Shown: positions 26,302-36,291, counted from the first letter of the stretch. The stretch: DNA of 64,000 nt from Gordonia polyisoprenivorans NBRC 16320 = JCM 10675 (GCF_000241325.1 NZ_BAEI01000019.1:1-64000); one strand, 5' to 3'. Notes: a model not told the origin generated them from the sequence alone. A program made the numbers and translations.

Positions 26302-29125
26302 ACGCTCGTCGGGGCGCGCATGGTGGGCTCGTTTCTGCACGGTCGTCGCAGTGGCAATGCTGACGATGTTGTCGGCGGCCCCGGCCGCGGTGTTGTCGGC
26401 CGCCCCGGCCGCTGCGGCACCCGGCGCCGACGCCACCTCACAACCGGATCGATTTGCCCAGATCGTCATCGATTCGATGACGCCGTCGATGGTCACCAGC
26501 AGTTCGGGTTCTACGGTGGCGATCTCCGGGCATGTGGTCAACACCAGCAGCCGCACACTGCGTGATCTGGGTATCCGGCTCGAGCGGGGCGACGCACTGA
26601 CCAATGCCACACAGTTGCGGTCGGCGCTGGCCGGTGAGCATCCACCGATCGCGGCGGCCACCGACTTCACCGATCTGTCGTCGGACACCCTGGGCCCGGG
26701 TGCGCAGGCAAGCTTTTCGATTACGGCGCCGTTGTCGGGTACGGGTGGTCTGCAGATCTCGCAACGCGGGGTGTATCCGTTGCAGCTCAACGTCAACGGA
26801 CTCCCCGATTACGGCGGCGTCGCCCAGGTCGCCGGATCGCGCACGCTGCTGCCGGTGCTGTCGTTGCCGCCGGACCGGAGTCGGGCGGCCTCCTACACCG
26901 ACCCGGGCAGCGGCGACGCGTCGTCGGTGACCCCCGGTCTCGGTGCCGACGGTTCGGTGTCCGCCGACACTTCCAGTCCGTCGCGATTCACCCTGTTGTG
27001 GCCGATTGCCGCGCCCCCGCAGCTCGCTCCGGGCGCCCTCGGCGGAAACACCGAACCGGTGCGGCTGATCAGCGAGGACATGGCCCGCTCGTTGTCGCCG
27101 GGCGGTCGGTTGGATTCGGTGCTCGCCCCGCTGCGGGCGATCGCCGACGCCGCGCCGCCGTCGGCGCCCGACCCGAATGCGCCGTCGTCGGTGGCCCCCG
27201 CACCGGGTGCACAGTCCGGTCAGACCTCGGACCTCGCGCGGAGCATGTGCCTGGCCGTCGACCCCAATCTGCTCGTCACGGTGCGCGCGATGTCGCTGGG
27301 CTACGTGGTGTCCTCCGATCCGTCCGACCCGACGTCGTCGACGGTGCCGGGCACCGGTCAGGACGCGGCGACCACCTGGCTCAACGAGCTGCACGACGTC
27401 GCCTCGCGACTGTGCGTGGTGGCCTTGCCCTTTGCCGGGGCGGACCTCTCTGCACTCGCCGAGATCGACAATTCGGGCCTGACCGCGGCCGCACTGGACT
27501 CCCCCGCCGACGTCGTCGACTCCATTCTCGGCGTCAAAAGCGTTCGCGGACTGACCATTCCGGCCCTCGGCGCGATCAACCAGGCGGGCGCGACACTGCT
27601 CGAGGACACCAAGCACACCACCGTGCTGACCTCCGCGGGCAATCTGTCGACCACGCAACCGCAGAGCACCGGCGCCTACCGCGTCGGACCGCTGGCCGCG
27701 CAGTCCTACGACGAGCCGGTGACCGCCGCACTCGCGGCTCTCGGGACCGACCCGTCGACACCGGCGATCACGCCTGCCGACCAGACGGTCGACCTCGCTG
27801 CGGAGTCGCCCCTGAGCAGACGTCAGGCAGGCATCGGCGCGCTGGCCTTCGCCGCGGTCGACACTCCCGATGACGAGCGCGGCGACTCGGAGCAGGGCTC
27901 CGTCGCCCCGACCGCGGAGCAGCCGACGACCGGTCGCTCGCAGGTGGTTCTTCCGTCCCTGTACTGGTCGCCGACCACCGACGACGCCAATGCACTCATC
28001 TCCACCGCAGAGGTGCTGTTGGGTTCCAGGGTCGCCACCCCCACCCCGCTGACCAGCGTCGTCGACTCGGCAGACGCTGCGCGCGCCGACGCCCGGCTGG
28101 CCCCGTTGCCCGGTGTGGGACCGGTGGCATCGGTGTCGGTGCCCCTGCCGGAGCAGACGGCGACCGCGATGCGTGAGCAGGCCGACCTCAGCTACCAGCT
28201 GCAGGGCTCGCTGGTGAGTTCGGCCGACGTGGAGACCACCCCGGAGCGTTACCTCGCGCCACTGCGCGAGGACATGCTGCGCTCGCTGACCGTGCCCGCC
28301 CGGGCCGGCGCTGCGACGCGCACCCGACTGGCCGACACCCGGGCGCAGACGATCCGTGCCGTCACCTCGACGCTGGATCGCATGCGGGCCGCGGTGACGA
28401 TCCTCGACCCGGGCGGTCGCTACACGCTCGCCTCCGAACGCAGCCCACTGCTACTGGTGGTGCGCAACGATCTGGCGTTGCCCATTCGGGTGGACATCAG
28501 GACCAGCGCGCCCCACGACCTCGACATCGGCGACGTCGGGACGATCGAGATCCCGGCACGCGGCACGCGCCAATTGCAGCTGCCGACGCGGGCCGAGACC
28601 TCCGAGGCGATCACCGTCACCATCTCGATCGCGACGGTCACCGGCCTGCCGATGGGCTCCGACATCCGACTCTCGGTGCATTCCAACGCCTACGGCAAGG
28701 CGTTGTTCATCATCACGATCATCGCTGGTGCAGCCCTGGTGCTGCTGACGGCACGGCGACTCTGGCACCGTTTCCGCGGCGAACCCGACCCGGCCGACGC
28801 CGACCGTCCCGAGCCCGACGAGCAGGAGCGATTGCTCGCCGCGGCAACCTATCAGCAACGACGACGTACGCTGCACATCGAAGAAGTTCATTCGGGTGCG
28901 TGGTCGGACGACGCGGGGTACTCGTGGCCACCGGATCCCGAGCGGGCCGACGATGCCGGGTCGGTGCGGACCTCGCCGGGTGGTGACGGGTCCGAAGACC
29001 CGGGTTACCGGCACACCGACCCCGGATCCACCGACGGGCCGACGCCCGGTCCGGAACCCGACGAGCCGGAACCGGCGGAGAATCCGACGACACCGGCAGA
29101 ACACAGCAGTACCCCACCGAGATGA
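26294..29125 (+). CDS. DUF6049 exported membrane-anchored protein
   Basis: A 943-aa homologue of mycobacterial Rv3909. It has a basic N-terminus then a hydrophobic signal ([19 protein letters not shown]...AAAAPGAD), and a long extracytoplasmic region. A C-terminal transmembrane helix [21 protein letters not shown] and an acidic/Pro-rich cytoplasmic tail follow. The final Ig-like part ([20 protein letters not shown]) precedes the helix. ATG 26294 overlaps the mutT4 stop by 8 bp, so the two are coupled. The conserved position before murJ suggests an envelope-related role; the function is not established. Confidence 0.85.
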   Translation: MAERSSGRAWWARFCTVVAVAMLTMLSAAPAAVLSAAPAAAAPGADATSQPDRFAQIVIDSMTPSMVTSSSGSTVAISGHVVNTSSRTLRDLGIRLERGDALTNATQLRSALAGEHPPIAAATDFTDLSSDTLGPGAQASFSITAPLSGTGGLQISQRGVYPLQLNVNGLPDYGGVAQVAGSRTLLPVLSLPPDRSRAASYTDPGSGDASSVTPGLGADGSVSADTSSPSRFTLLWPIAAPPQLAPGALGGNTEPVRLISEDMARSLSPGGRLDSVLAPLRAIADAAPPSAPDPNAPSSVAPAPGAQSGQTSDLARSMCLAVDPNLLVTVRAMSLGYVVSSDPSDPTSSTVPGTGQDAATTWLNELHDVASRLCVVALPFAGADLSALAEIDNSGLTAAALDSPADVVDSILGVKSVRGLTIPALGAINQAGATLLEDTKHTTVLTSAGNLSTTQPQSTGAYRVGPLAAQSYDEPVTAALAALGTDPSTPAITPADQTVDLAAESPLSRRQAGIGALAFAAVDTPDDERGDSEQGSVAPTAEQPTTGRSQVVLPSLYWSPTTDDANALISTAEVLLGSRVATPTPLTSVVDSADAARADARLAPLPGVGPVASVSVPLPEQTATAMREQADLSYQLQGSLVSSADVETTPERYLAPLREDMLRSLTVPARAGAATRTRLADTRAQTIRAVTSTLDRMRAAVTILDPGGRYTLASERSPLLLVVRNDLALPIRVDIRTSAPHDLDIGDVGTIEIPARGTRQLQLPTRAETSEAITVTISIATVTGLPMGSDIRLSVHSNAYGKALFIITIIAGAALVLLTARRLWHRFRGEPDPADADRPEPDEQERLLAAATYQQRRRTLHIEEVHSGAWSDDAGYSWPPDPERADDAGSVRTSPGGDGSEDPGYRHTDPGSTDGPTPGPEPDEPEPAENPTTPAEHSSTPPR

Positions 29126-29141
29126 CCGACAAGGCAGGCGA

Positions 29142-32100
29142 ATGAGCGAGCGAGGACCGGGCGAACCACCGCGTCGCGCCGCACCCCGTCGCATTCCCCC
29201 TACTCCGGCTCCGGAACGGCAGATCCCCGACCGCCGGAACCCGCCCCGCCGGACTCAGTCCCGGCCGGCCGACGGACCGGCCCGTCAGGGTCCCCACCGG
29301 TCGGGACCGCCGCCGCTGGCCGGCCCGCTCGCCGACGCCCCGCCGCTGTCGGGCGCACCTGTCACCCCCGAGACCCGACGCATGGGCGCGGGCCGCGCCG
29401 CATCCGGCGGCACCGGACCCCGGCCCGGCGTCACCCCGCCACCCGCGCGGGCCCCGCGTCACACCCTGACCCCGACACTCGACCGCGATCCCCGGTCCGA
29501 CGAAACCCGGTCCGACGAAACCCGACCGGAGGACGGCCCGTCCGACGAGTCCGCCACCGGACTGGCACGCGACTCCGACTCGAGCATCCTGCGGACCAGC
29601 GGGTCCATCGCGATCGCCACCCTGGCCAGCCGCATCACCGGATTCGTCCGGACCGTGCTCATCCTGGCCCTGCTCGGCGCCTCGGTGGCGTCGGCCTTCC
29701 AGGCTGCCGACGTCCTGCCGAACATGATCGCCGAGATCCTGCTCGGCGCGGTGCTCACTGCCATCGTCATCCCCCTGCTGGCCCGCGCCGAAGCCGAGGA
29801 CCCCGACGGCGGCGCGTCGTTCATCAACAAGATCTTCACGCTGACCGTCGTCGTGCTGGGTATCGGCACGATCGCCGCGATCGCCGCTGCCCCCCTGCTG
29901 ACCAGCCTCAACATCGACAACGCGGAACTGCGCCCGCTGGCGACCGGGCTGGCCTACTTCCTGCTCATCGAGATCCTCTTCTACGGGCTGACCGCACTGT
30001 TCACCGCGATCCTGAATCTGCGCGGCTACTTCAAGCCCGGAGCGTGGGCGCCGGTCCTCAACAACGTCGTCCAGATCAGCGCACTCATCGCGTATTGGCT
30101 GATGCCCGGCCAGTTGACGCTCAACCCGTTCCGAATGAGCGATCCGCAGTTGCTGGTCCTCGGGATCGGCTGCGCGATGGGCGTGGTGTTGCAGGCGCTG
30201 GTGCTGTTGCCCTACCTGCGTCGTGCCGGCATCCGGCTGCGCGTCGAGTGGGGGCTCGACGCACGGTTGCGCAAGTTCGGGAACATGGCGCTGGCGATCG
30301 TCTCCTACGTCGCGGTCCTGCAGGTCGGTCTCATCGTCACCTATCGCATCGCGTCGGCGGCCACCGAGACCGGCATCAGCGTCTACGTCACGCACTGGCA
30401 GCTGCTGCAGCTGCCCTACGGTGTGCTCGGCGTGACGATTCTGACCGCGATCATGCCGCGGCTCTCGCGCAATGCCGCCGGCGACGACACCAAGGCCGTC
30501 GTCGACGACATGTCGCTGGCCACCCGGCTCACGATGGTCGCGTTGGTGCCCGTCGTCGCCTACATGACCTTCTTCGGCCCGGCCATCGGCGTCGCGGTGT
30601 TCAACTTCGGCCGGTTCGACGCGCACGTGGCCACGCAGCTGGGTTCGACGCTCGCCTGGGGTGCCTTCACCCTGATCCCCTATGCGATGACGCTGGTGCA
30701 GTTGCGGGTGTTCTACGCCCGCGAGGATGCGTGGACGCCGACCTTCATGGTTCTGGGTATCACCGTCGTCAAGATCGCCGCCTCCTATCTCGGCCCGGTG
30801 CTGTTCTCCGACCCGGACCTCGTGGTGCGCTGGTTGGCCCTGTCGAACGGTCTCGGCTATCTCGTCGGCGCGATCGTCGGCCACTATCTGTTGCGCAGCC
30901 GATTGCGCGCCGATGCCCGCGATCCGCGTGATGCCCGGCTGACCAACGTCGCCCGCACGACGGTGGTGACGCTCGCGATCTCCGTCGGCAGCGCCTTCGC
31001 GGTGTGGTTGATCGCCGAGATCTCGGGCCTGCATCTGGCGACACAGCACGGCAAGATCGGGTCGATCGCCTACCTTCTGCTCACCGCGATCGTGGTGCTC
31101 GGCGTGATCTATGCGGGCCTGGCGGCGGCCGGTCTTCCCGACGTGGTCTCCGTCCTGATGTCGGTGCGACGCGTGGCCGGTCGCTTCATCCCCGCACTTG
31201 CGCCGAACGGCGAACCGCAACAACAACCATCGGCAACGATCACGGTTCAGTTTCCGCGGGTCACCAGCGACGAGTCGCTACCGTACTCTGGTCAGGTACA
31301 GGTCGTTCGACGGTTCGATCGCGGTTCCGCGACGTGGCAGTCGTATGCGGTGCACACCGGTGGCGCCGCGGGCGGCGCCGGTGTGGCGCCGTGGACCCCG
31401 CCCCAACGACCCCCGGACATGCGCTATCGGAGGAGAGGAGTTCGCCGCGTGAACGAGAGCGGAATCGACGCCACACCGGAATCCCCGATCAGCCCGGCCG
31501 AACGCGGCGTCACCCCGACTTCCGATACCACCACACCTCCGGAAAGGCCGGTCGCACAGTCGAATTCGGCCAATGGTTCGGGCGGCGCCCAGCCGGCCGA
31601 CGCGATGCCGGCCACCCCCGTCGATCCCGACCGCGCCGAGCCCATCCGCCCGGCGCGACGCCGCGGACCCCGCCTCGTGCCGGGCGCCGCGGTCGCCGGC
31701 GGCCGGTACCGCCTGCTCGAACATCACGGCGGCACACGGGGTCTGCAGTTCTGGAAGGCCCAGGACATCAACCTCGACCGCGAGGTCGGACTGACCTTCG
31801 TCGACGCCGAACAGCTCGCACCCCCACCGGACAAGGGAGCTCCGAGCAGATCCGGCGACACCGGACCGCAGGCCGTGCTCACCCGTACGTTGCGTCTCGG
31901 CCAGATCAGCTCGTCGGGCGTCGCCCGCGTGCTCGACGTGGTCCGCGGCTCATCGGGCGGCATCGTTGTGGCCGAATGGGTTCAGGGTTCCTCGCTGTCG
32001 GAGGTCGCCGCCACGCATCCGTCACCGATCGGTGCCGCACGTGCGGTCCGCGCGCTGGCCGCCGCGGCCGAGGCCGCGCATCGCTCCGGCGGCGCCCTGT

Positions 32101-33197
32101 CCATCGACCATCCGGATCGCATCCGCATCTCCGCCGAGGGCAATGCGGTGCTCGCCTTCCCCGGCACCCTCGCCGGCGACGATGCCACCTCCGACGTCCG
32201 CGGACTCGGAGCGGTGCTCTACGCACTACTGCTGCAACGGTGGCCGCTCGACGGCGCCACCGGTTCCGAGCTGGTGACCACCATCAACACGACCACCCCG
32301 GTGGGCGGTCTGGCGATCGCCTCGCCCGCCGCCGACGGCGAGGGCCCCATAGAGCCACGCGAGGTCGACCCGGAGATCCCGTTCGAGATCTCCGCCGTCG
32401 CCGCCCGCGCGTTGTCGGGGAGTCGTGGAATCCGCACTGCCGCAACGGTTCAGCACGTTCTCGATCAGGCCACCGTCGTCGACCTCAAGACCGACATGAT
32501 CCCCGCACTCGGTGACTCCGACGAGCCACCGGTGTCGATCGGCCCGTCAGGTCGGATCGGTTCCGACGAGCCCGCGCGCAGCAACCGGACCGTCGCGCTG
32601 CTCGTCGGTGCGGCTCTGCTCGTGCTGTTCGTCGTGATCGCCCTGGTGGTGTGGCTGACCGGTGTCTTCGGCGGCGGTGACGAGCAGACCGACATCAACA
32701 AGTTCCTGTCGTCGACCACGTCGGCGCCTGCACCGGCACCCGGCGCAGCTGCATCCGCGGGCGGACCGATCGCGCTGCGCTCGGCCACCCTCGTCGACTA
32801 TTCCGGGCAGTCCGGTGACAATCCCGACCTCGCCCGCAACGTGATCACCGGAGCCGGATCTGGTTGGCGCAGTGACACTTACCGCACCGCCGACTTCGGC
32901 AGCCTCAAGCAGGGGCTCGGCCTGATGCTGGATCTCGGATCGCCACAGACGGTCAAGTCCGTCTCGATCACCACCACCACACCGGGATTCGCGGTATCGC
33001 TGCGCGGTGCGCAGAGCGCCGACGCCACCCTGGCCCAGACAACCCAGCTGGCACAGGGCACCGTCGATCAGCCCGACACCACACTGTCTATCGCCAGTCC
33101 CACACAGTCGCGGTATCTACTGGTGTGGGTCACCTCCCTGCCCGGCGCGGGGGGCAGCTATCAGGTGCAGATCTCCAAGATCAGCGCGACGAGCTGA
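29142..33197 (+). CDS. murJ: MurJ lipid II flippase fused to pseudokinase and extracellular domain
   Basis: A 1351-aa homologue of mycobacterial MviN/MurJ (Rv3910). Residues 1-150 are Pro/Arg-rich and cytoplasmic. Residues 150-670 form the multi-helix MurJ/MVF flippase (SGSIAIATLASRITGFVRTVLI, ADVLPNMIAEILLGAVLTAIVIPL). A pseudokinase domain starts near 850 (VAGGRYRLLEHHGG) and lacks the Lys of VAIK (VGLTFVD) and the HRD catalytic loop. A TM helix at 1146-1172 is followed by a F5/8-type-like extracellular domain. In mycobacteria the phosphorylated pseudokinase recruits FhaA to control peptidoglycan synthesis. An internal GTG at 31449 with a strong Shine-Dalgarno may give a separate C-terminal product. 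Confidence 0.9.
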   Translation: MSERGPGEPPRRAAPRRIPPTPAPERQIPDRRNPPRRTQSRPADGPARQGPHRSGPPPLAGPLADAPPLSGAPVTPETRRMGAGRAASGGTGPRPGVTPPPARAPRHTLTPTLDRDPRSDETRSDETRPEDGPSDESATGLARDSDSSILRTSGSIAIATLASRITGFVRTVLILALLGASVASAFQAADVLPNMIAEILLGAVLTAIVIPLLARAEAEDPDGGASFINKIFTLTVVVLGIGTIAAIAAAPLLTSLNIDNAELRPLATGLAYFLLIEILFYGLTALFTAILNLRGYFKPGAWAPVLNNVVQISALIAYWLMPGQLTLNPFRMSDPQLLVLGIGCAMGVVLQALVLLPYLRRAGIRLRVEWGLDARLRKFGNMALAIVSYVAVLQVGLIVTYRIASAATETGISVYVTHWQLLQLPYGVLGVTILTAIMPRLSRNAAGDDTKAVVDDMSLATRLTMVALVPVVAYMTFFGPAIGVAVFNFGRFDAHVATQLGSTLAWGAFTLIPYAMTLVQLRVFYAREDAWTPTFMVLGITVVKIAASYLGPVLFSDPDLVVRWLALSNGLGYLVGAIVGHYLLRSRLRADARDPRDARLTNVARTTVVTLAISVGSAFAVWLIAEISGLHLATQHGKIGSIAYLLLTAIVVLGVIYAGLAAAGLPDVVSVLMSVRRVAGRFIPALAPNGEPQQQPSATITVQFPRVTSDESLPYSGQVQVVRRFDRGSATWQSYAVHTGGAAGGAGVAPWTPPQRPPDMRYRRRGVRRVNESGIDATPESPISPAERGVTPTSDTTTPPERPVAQSNSANGSGGAQPADAMPATPVDPDRAEPIRPARRRGPRLVPGAAVAGGRYRLLEHHGGTRGLQFWKAQDINLDREVGLTFVDAEQLAPPPDKGAPSRSGDTGPQAVLTRTLRLGQISSSGVARVLDVVRGSSGGIVVAEWVQGSSLSEVAATHPSPIGAARAVRALAAAAEAAHRSGGALSIDHPDRIRISAEGNAVLAFPGTLAGDDATSDVRGLGAVLYALLLQRWPLDGATGSELVTTINTTTPVGGLAIASPAADGEGPIEPREVDPEIPFEISAVAARALSGSRGIRTAATVQHVLDQATVVDLKTDMIPALGDSDEPPVSIGPSGRIGSDEPARSNRTVALLVGAALLVLFVVIALVVWLTGVFGGGDEQTDINKFLSSTTSAPAPAPGAAASAGGPIALRSATLVDYSGQSGDNPDLARNVITGAGSGWRSDTYRTADFGSLKQGLGLMLDLGSPQTVKSVSITTTTPGFAVSLRGAQSADATLAQTTQLAQGTVDQPDTTLSIASPTQSRYLLVWVTSLPGAGGSYQVQISKISATS
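31429..31451 (+). promoter_or_regulatory. Internal Shine-Dalgarno and in-frame GTG inside murJ
   Basis: GGAGGAGAGGAG (31429-31440) lies 8 nt before an in-frame GTG (31449-31451, VNESGIDATPE). This falls exactly at the boundary between the flippase part and the pseudokinase part. It could start a 582-aa pseudokinase/TM/extracellular protein from the same mRNA. Confidence 0.5.
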
Positions 33198-34137
33198 CCG
33201 CGCCGCTCGCCGAGGGGGCGTCCCCGGTCGTGGGGCTCCACCCGGGTGGTCCGAAGATGTAGCCGAGCTTGGCACGCCAGCCCGCGGCCGCCCGCACATC
33301 ACGGGCGATGGAGACGTACTCGTGCGTCTGCAGTGTCCAGATGTTGTAGGTGCCAACAGGTTTGGTCAGCCCATAATGTGGCCGATGCGCCTCGGCACGA
33401 AACGATCCGAACATCCGGTCCCACAGGATGAACACCCCGGCATAGTTGCGGTCGAGGTACTCCGGGTCGCTGCCGTGATGCACCCGATGGTGTGACGGGG
33501 TGTTGATGACGAATTCGACGGGCCGCCACATGCGATCGATGTGTTCGGTGTGAATCCAGAACTGGTACACCAGATTCACGCCGTAGCAGGCGAACACCAC
33601 CGCAGGCGGGATGCCCAGGAACGGCAGCGGTATCCACATCACCAGCGCCGCACTGATATTCCACTTCTGCCGCAACGCGGTCGCGAAGTTGAAGTACTCG
33701 CTCGAGTGATGGGCCTGATGAGTCGCCCACACCAACCGGACCCGGTGGGAGATGCGGTGATTCCAGTAGTAGAGGACGTCGACGGCGACGAATCCGATCA
33801 CCCACGTGTACCAGGAGCCGATCGGTAGCTGCCACGGCGCGATGTAGACGAAGATCGCCGTGTAGACCAGCAGCCCCGCGATCTTCCACACCGCGCTCGT
33901 GGCTATCGACACCAGTCCCATCGAGATGCTGGCCCGCGCGTCACGCTTCTCGTAGGCACCGACCGGTGACCGGCGCTCGACGGCAGGACCGGTGTCCTCG
34001 GTATCGGTGTCCTCGGTATCGGTGGCCCGATCCTCCAGTTTCCAGGCCGCGAACCATTCCAGTACCAGCAGCGCCAGGAAGAACGGGATCGCGAGCACCG
34101 TCGGCTCGTGCATCGGGTCGGGAAGTAGGTCGAGCAC
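33181..34137 (-). CDS. Sterol desaturase / fatty acid hydroxylase family protein
   Basis: A 318-aa integral membrane di-iron protein. It has the three His clusters of the family: HRISH (HX3H), HQAHHSS (HX2HH) and HHRVHH, with HTEHID between. It has four or more hydrophobic helices; an acidic repeat TDTEDTDTEDTG lies near the N-terminus. The start is GTG 34137 (VLDLLPDPMHEP); the frame is open to 34275 but that part covers the operator region. It probably hydroxylates or desaturates a lipid; the substrate is unknown. It is divergent from a TetR gene with two operators, so it is likely repressed by it. The end overlaps murJ by 17 bp. Confidence 0.85.
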   Translation of the reverse strand: MLDLLPDPMHEPTVLAIPFFLALLVLEWFAAWKLEDRATDTEDTDTEDTGPAVERRSPVGAYEKRDARASISMGLVSIATSAVWKIAGLLVYTAIFVYIAPWQLPIGSWYTWVIGFVAVDVLYYWNHRISHRVRLVWATHQAHHSSEYFNFATALRQKWNISAALVMWIPLPFLGIPPAVVFACYGVNLVYQFWIHTEHIDRMWRPVEFVINTPSHHRVHHGSDPEYLDRNYAGVFILWDRMFGSFRAEAHRPHYGLTKPVGTYNIWTLQTHEYVSIARDVRAAAGWRAKLGYIFGPPGWSPTTGDAPSASGAVSSSR

Positions 34138-34165
34138 GGCGTTGTTCTCCGGTGGTCGTCGAGTT

Positions 34166-34214
34166 ATCTGACACAGTCTCGTGTCAGATCTGTGTGTGAC
34201 ACGATAGCGTGTCA
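34166..34214. promoter_or_regulatory. Two TetR-type operators in divergent promoter region
   Basis: The first operator is ATCTGACAC-AGTCTC-GTGTCAGAT (34166-34189), with perfect 9-bp arms. The second is TGACAC-GATAGC-GTGTCA (34197-34214), with 6-bp arms and the same spacer length. Centres are 28 bp apart, so both dimers would sit on nearly the same face. They cover the gap between the hydroxylase and TetR genes. Confidence 0.75.
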
Positions 34215-34268
34215 GATGACGGGTTGTCCACGGTGCCGTCGGATCGCACACGCCGAAAGGGGAGAGCA

Positions 34269-34991
34269 TTGCCATCCCGGGAGCAGCGCTCTTCCATTGA
34301 GCCCGAGTCCGCGGAGCCCGAGTCCGCGGAGGGGCGCCGGTACGGGGGCGCAGAGGCCGACGAGCGACGCGCCCGCCGGCGACGAGCCTTCATCGACGCC
34401 GGTTTGCAGCTGTTCGGGGAACTCGGCTACCCCGCGGTGACCGTCAAACGGCTCTGCGACGAGGCCGGTCTGACCCAGCGCTACTTCTACGAGTCGTTCG
34501 CCGACCGTCCCGCATTGCTGATCGCCGTGTACGAGCACTGCGTCGAGGTCACCCGAACCGCGACCGTGGGTGCCGCCGCGGAATATCTCCTCGACCCGGC
34601 AGGCGTCGCGCCCGACGCCGTGCACGCAGCGGCCCGTGACACCCTCGGGGCGTTCCTCGCAACGTTGACAGGTGATCCGCGACGCGCACGCGTGATGCTC
34701 GTCGAGGTCGTCGGAGTGGATCCGACGGTGGAGTCGACTCGCCTACGAGCCATCCACAACTGGGCGAGTCTCATTCTCGCGCTGGCGATGGGGGAGCGCG
34801 AGGTGTCGCCGGCACAACACCTCGCCGCGGTCGGACTCGTCGGCGCGGTCACGCAATTGCTCGTCGATTGGTATTTCACGAATGTCGCGCCCGATCCCGT
34901 GGATATCGGCGCTGAACCCACCGACCTCGACGTCGTGCTCGACGTCTGTGTCGATATGTTCGGTGCCACCTACGATCAGCTCATGCGCTGA
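34269..34991 (+). CDS. TetR-family regulator
   Basis: A 240-aa protein with an N-terminal TetR helix-turn-helix: RRRAFIDAGLQLFGELGYPAVTVKRLCDEAGLTQRYFYESFADRPALLIAVYEH. A helical ligand domain follows (TLTGDPRRARVMLVEVVGVDP, DWYFTNVAPDPVD). TTG 34269 is preferred because GGGGAG lies 5 nt upstream, and the in-frame GTG at 34209 falls inside the second operator; GTG 34233 is another option. It very likely controls itself and the divergent sterol-desaturase-type gene. Confidence 0.83.
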   Translation: MPSREQRSSIEPESAEPESAEGRRYGGAEADERRARRRRAFIDAGLQLFGELGYPAVTVKRLCDEAGLTQRYFYESFADRPALLIAVYEHCVEVTRTATVGAAAEYLLDPAGVAPDAVHAAARDTLGAFLATLTGDPRRARVMLVEVVGVDPTVESTRLRAIHNWASLILALAMGEREVSPAQHLAAVGLVGAVTQLLVDWYFTNVAPDPVDIGAEPTDLDVVLDVCVDMFGATYDQLMR

Positions 34992-35072
34992 GAAGGTTCG
35001 GCGTCATCTTTTCCTTTCGCTCGCCGGACTGTCGGCGCTGAATTTCGTCGCACGGTCGGCCATGATGGGGTG

Positions 35073-35501
35073 ATGGCACACACCGAACTCGACGACCGGG
35101 TTGTCGCATTTCTCACCGAGGGCACGCGTACCGGAAAGGTGGCATTCGTCTCCGCGTCCGGACGAGCGCTCGTCGCGCCCATCTGGTTCATCGTGGATGA
35201 CGGTGTCCTCGTGTTCAATACCGGGGCAGACACCGCAAAAGGGCGTGCGCTCAGTCGTGATCGGCGACTCACAATACTTGTCGACGACGAGCGTCCGCCC
35301 TTCTCCTTCGTTCAGGTCCAGGGCACCGCGGAGATCGGTGAGGATCCCGCCGATCTCCTCGATACCGCAACACGTATCGCTGCCCGATATATGGGGCCGG
35401 ATCTCGCCGACGCGTACGGCAGGCGTAACGCGGTACCCGGCGAGCTCGTCGTCCGCCTCACGCCCACCAAGGTGAATGCGGTATTCGACATCGCCGACTG
35501 A
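35073..35501 (+). CDS. PPOX-class (F420/FMN-binding split-barrel) protein
   Basis: A 142-aa protein of the pyridoxamine-5'-phosphate-oxidase-like fold: LTEGTRTGKVAFVSASGRALVAPIWFIVDDGVLVFNTGADTAKGRALSRDRRLTILVDDERPPFSFVQVQGTAEI. The pattern fits actinobacterial F420-dependent PPOX proteins, which reduce varied substrates. The start is ATG 35073 (GTG 35070 immediately before). It is 80 bp after the TetR gene on the same strand and may share its transcript. Confidence 0.8.
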   Translation: MAHTELDDRVVAFLTEGTRTGKVAFVSASGRALVAPIWFIVDDGVLVFNTGADTAKGRALSRDRRLTILVDDERPPFSFVQVQGTAEIGEDPADLLDTATRIAARYMGPDLADAYGRRNAVPGELVVRLTPTKVNAVFDIAD

Positions 35502-35814
35502 TCGCGGGACCGAATCTCTCGCCGGCGATTCGGTAGGGCACCACATAGTCGCCGATTTTCTTGCACTGCGCGGGAAATACGATGAGGCGCGTTTCGCTGA
35601 GAGCGTTCCAGAGTTGTCGAAAATTGTTGCACTGCAAGCTCATTGAAATACCGGGGACAATTTCGCGGATATCCGCGCCACCGGGCCGAGACGCCCGATT
35701 GACGCTGCTGCCGGCGTCGGGCGAGGGTTGCCGTCGGACGCCGTCGGCGTCCCTGCACGTGGCCAGTGCACACATATGCGACGTCTGGCCCGCGGCGTGC
35801 GTTATTCTCGTGGC
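35502..35814. other. Intergenic region upstream of Lsr2 homologue
   Basis: 313 bp without a gene. It is locally AT-richer around 35545-35665 and contains two TTGCACTGC copies (35560 region and 35627-35635). The second forms the palindrome TTGCA-C-TGCAA (35627-35637). It presumably holds the lsr2 promoter and may itself bind Lsr2. Confidence 0.4.
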
Positions 35815-36192
35815 GTGGCTAAAAGACAAGTTGTGTCGTTCATAGATGACCTCGACGGCCGTGAACTCGATATCGACGATGCTCACACCATTTCTTGGTC
35901 GTGGTCGGGCGTCGATTACCAGATCGATGTGTCGTCGGCGAATCTCGACAAGATCGAGAACGGTCGGGTTCCGGTCGCCAAACTACTCGAGGTGTCGACC
36001 CGGGTCGGTGGCCGCAAGCAGTCGACCGCGCCGAAGGTCAGTACCCCCGCGGCGAGCTCGGAATCGTCGTCGAGTTCAGCACGTCCGTCCACCAAGGTGA
36101 TTCGCGAGTGGGCGCAGGAAGCGGGTTACGAGGTGCCGCTGCGTGGCCGACTCCCGAAGGAAATCCTCGAGGCTTACGACGCGGCAAACTGA
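35815..36192 (+). CDS. lsr2: Lsr2 nucleoid-associated protein
   Basis: A 125-aa H-NS-like xenogeneic silencer. The N-terminal dimerisation part is VVSFIDDLDGRELDIDDAHTISWSWSGVDYQIDVSSANLDKI. A Ser/Pro linker (about residues 70-92) joins it to the DNA-binding part KVIREWAQEAGYEVPLRGRLPKEILEAYDAAN. The RGR in LRGRLP is the AT-hook-like minor-groove motif. GTG 35815 is taken as start. It sits in a lineage-specific block between murJ and sigM and may be a second Lsr2 in the genome. A strong terminator follows. Confidence 0.87.
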   Translation: MAKRQVVSFIDDLDGRELDIDDAHTISWSWSGVDYQIDVSSANLDKIENGRVPVAKLLEVSTRVGGRKQSTAPKVSTPAASSESSSSSARPSTKVIREWAQEAGYEVPLRGRLPKEILEAYDAAN

Positions 36193-36223
36193 CCTGCACC
36201 CCAAATCCCACGATTATCGAACT

Positions 36224-36275
36224 GACCCGGTACCTGATTCGCGACGTCGACCGACGTCGGGGTACCGGGTCTTTT
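36224..36275 (+). terminator. Terminator after lsr2
   Basis: GACCCGGTACC (36224-36234) pairs with GGTACCGGGTC (36261-36271), followed by TTTT. The loop itself contains a CGACGTCG inner hairpin. It lies between convergent genes. Confidence 0.75.
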
Positions 36276-36291
36276 CTACGGTGGATACCCG

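Noticed and set aside
28719..31226. 835-aa minus-strand frame over DUF6049/murJ
   Set aside because: Highly biased composition (Asp/Arg/Gln/His) typical of antisense frames in GC-rich DNA.
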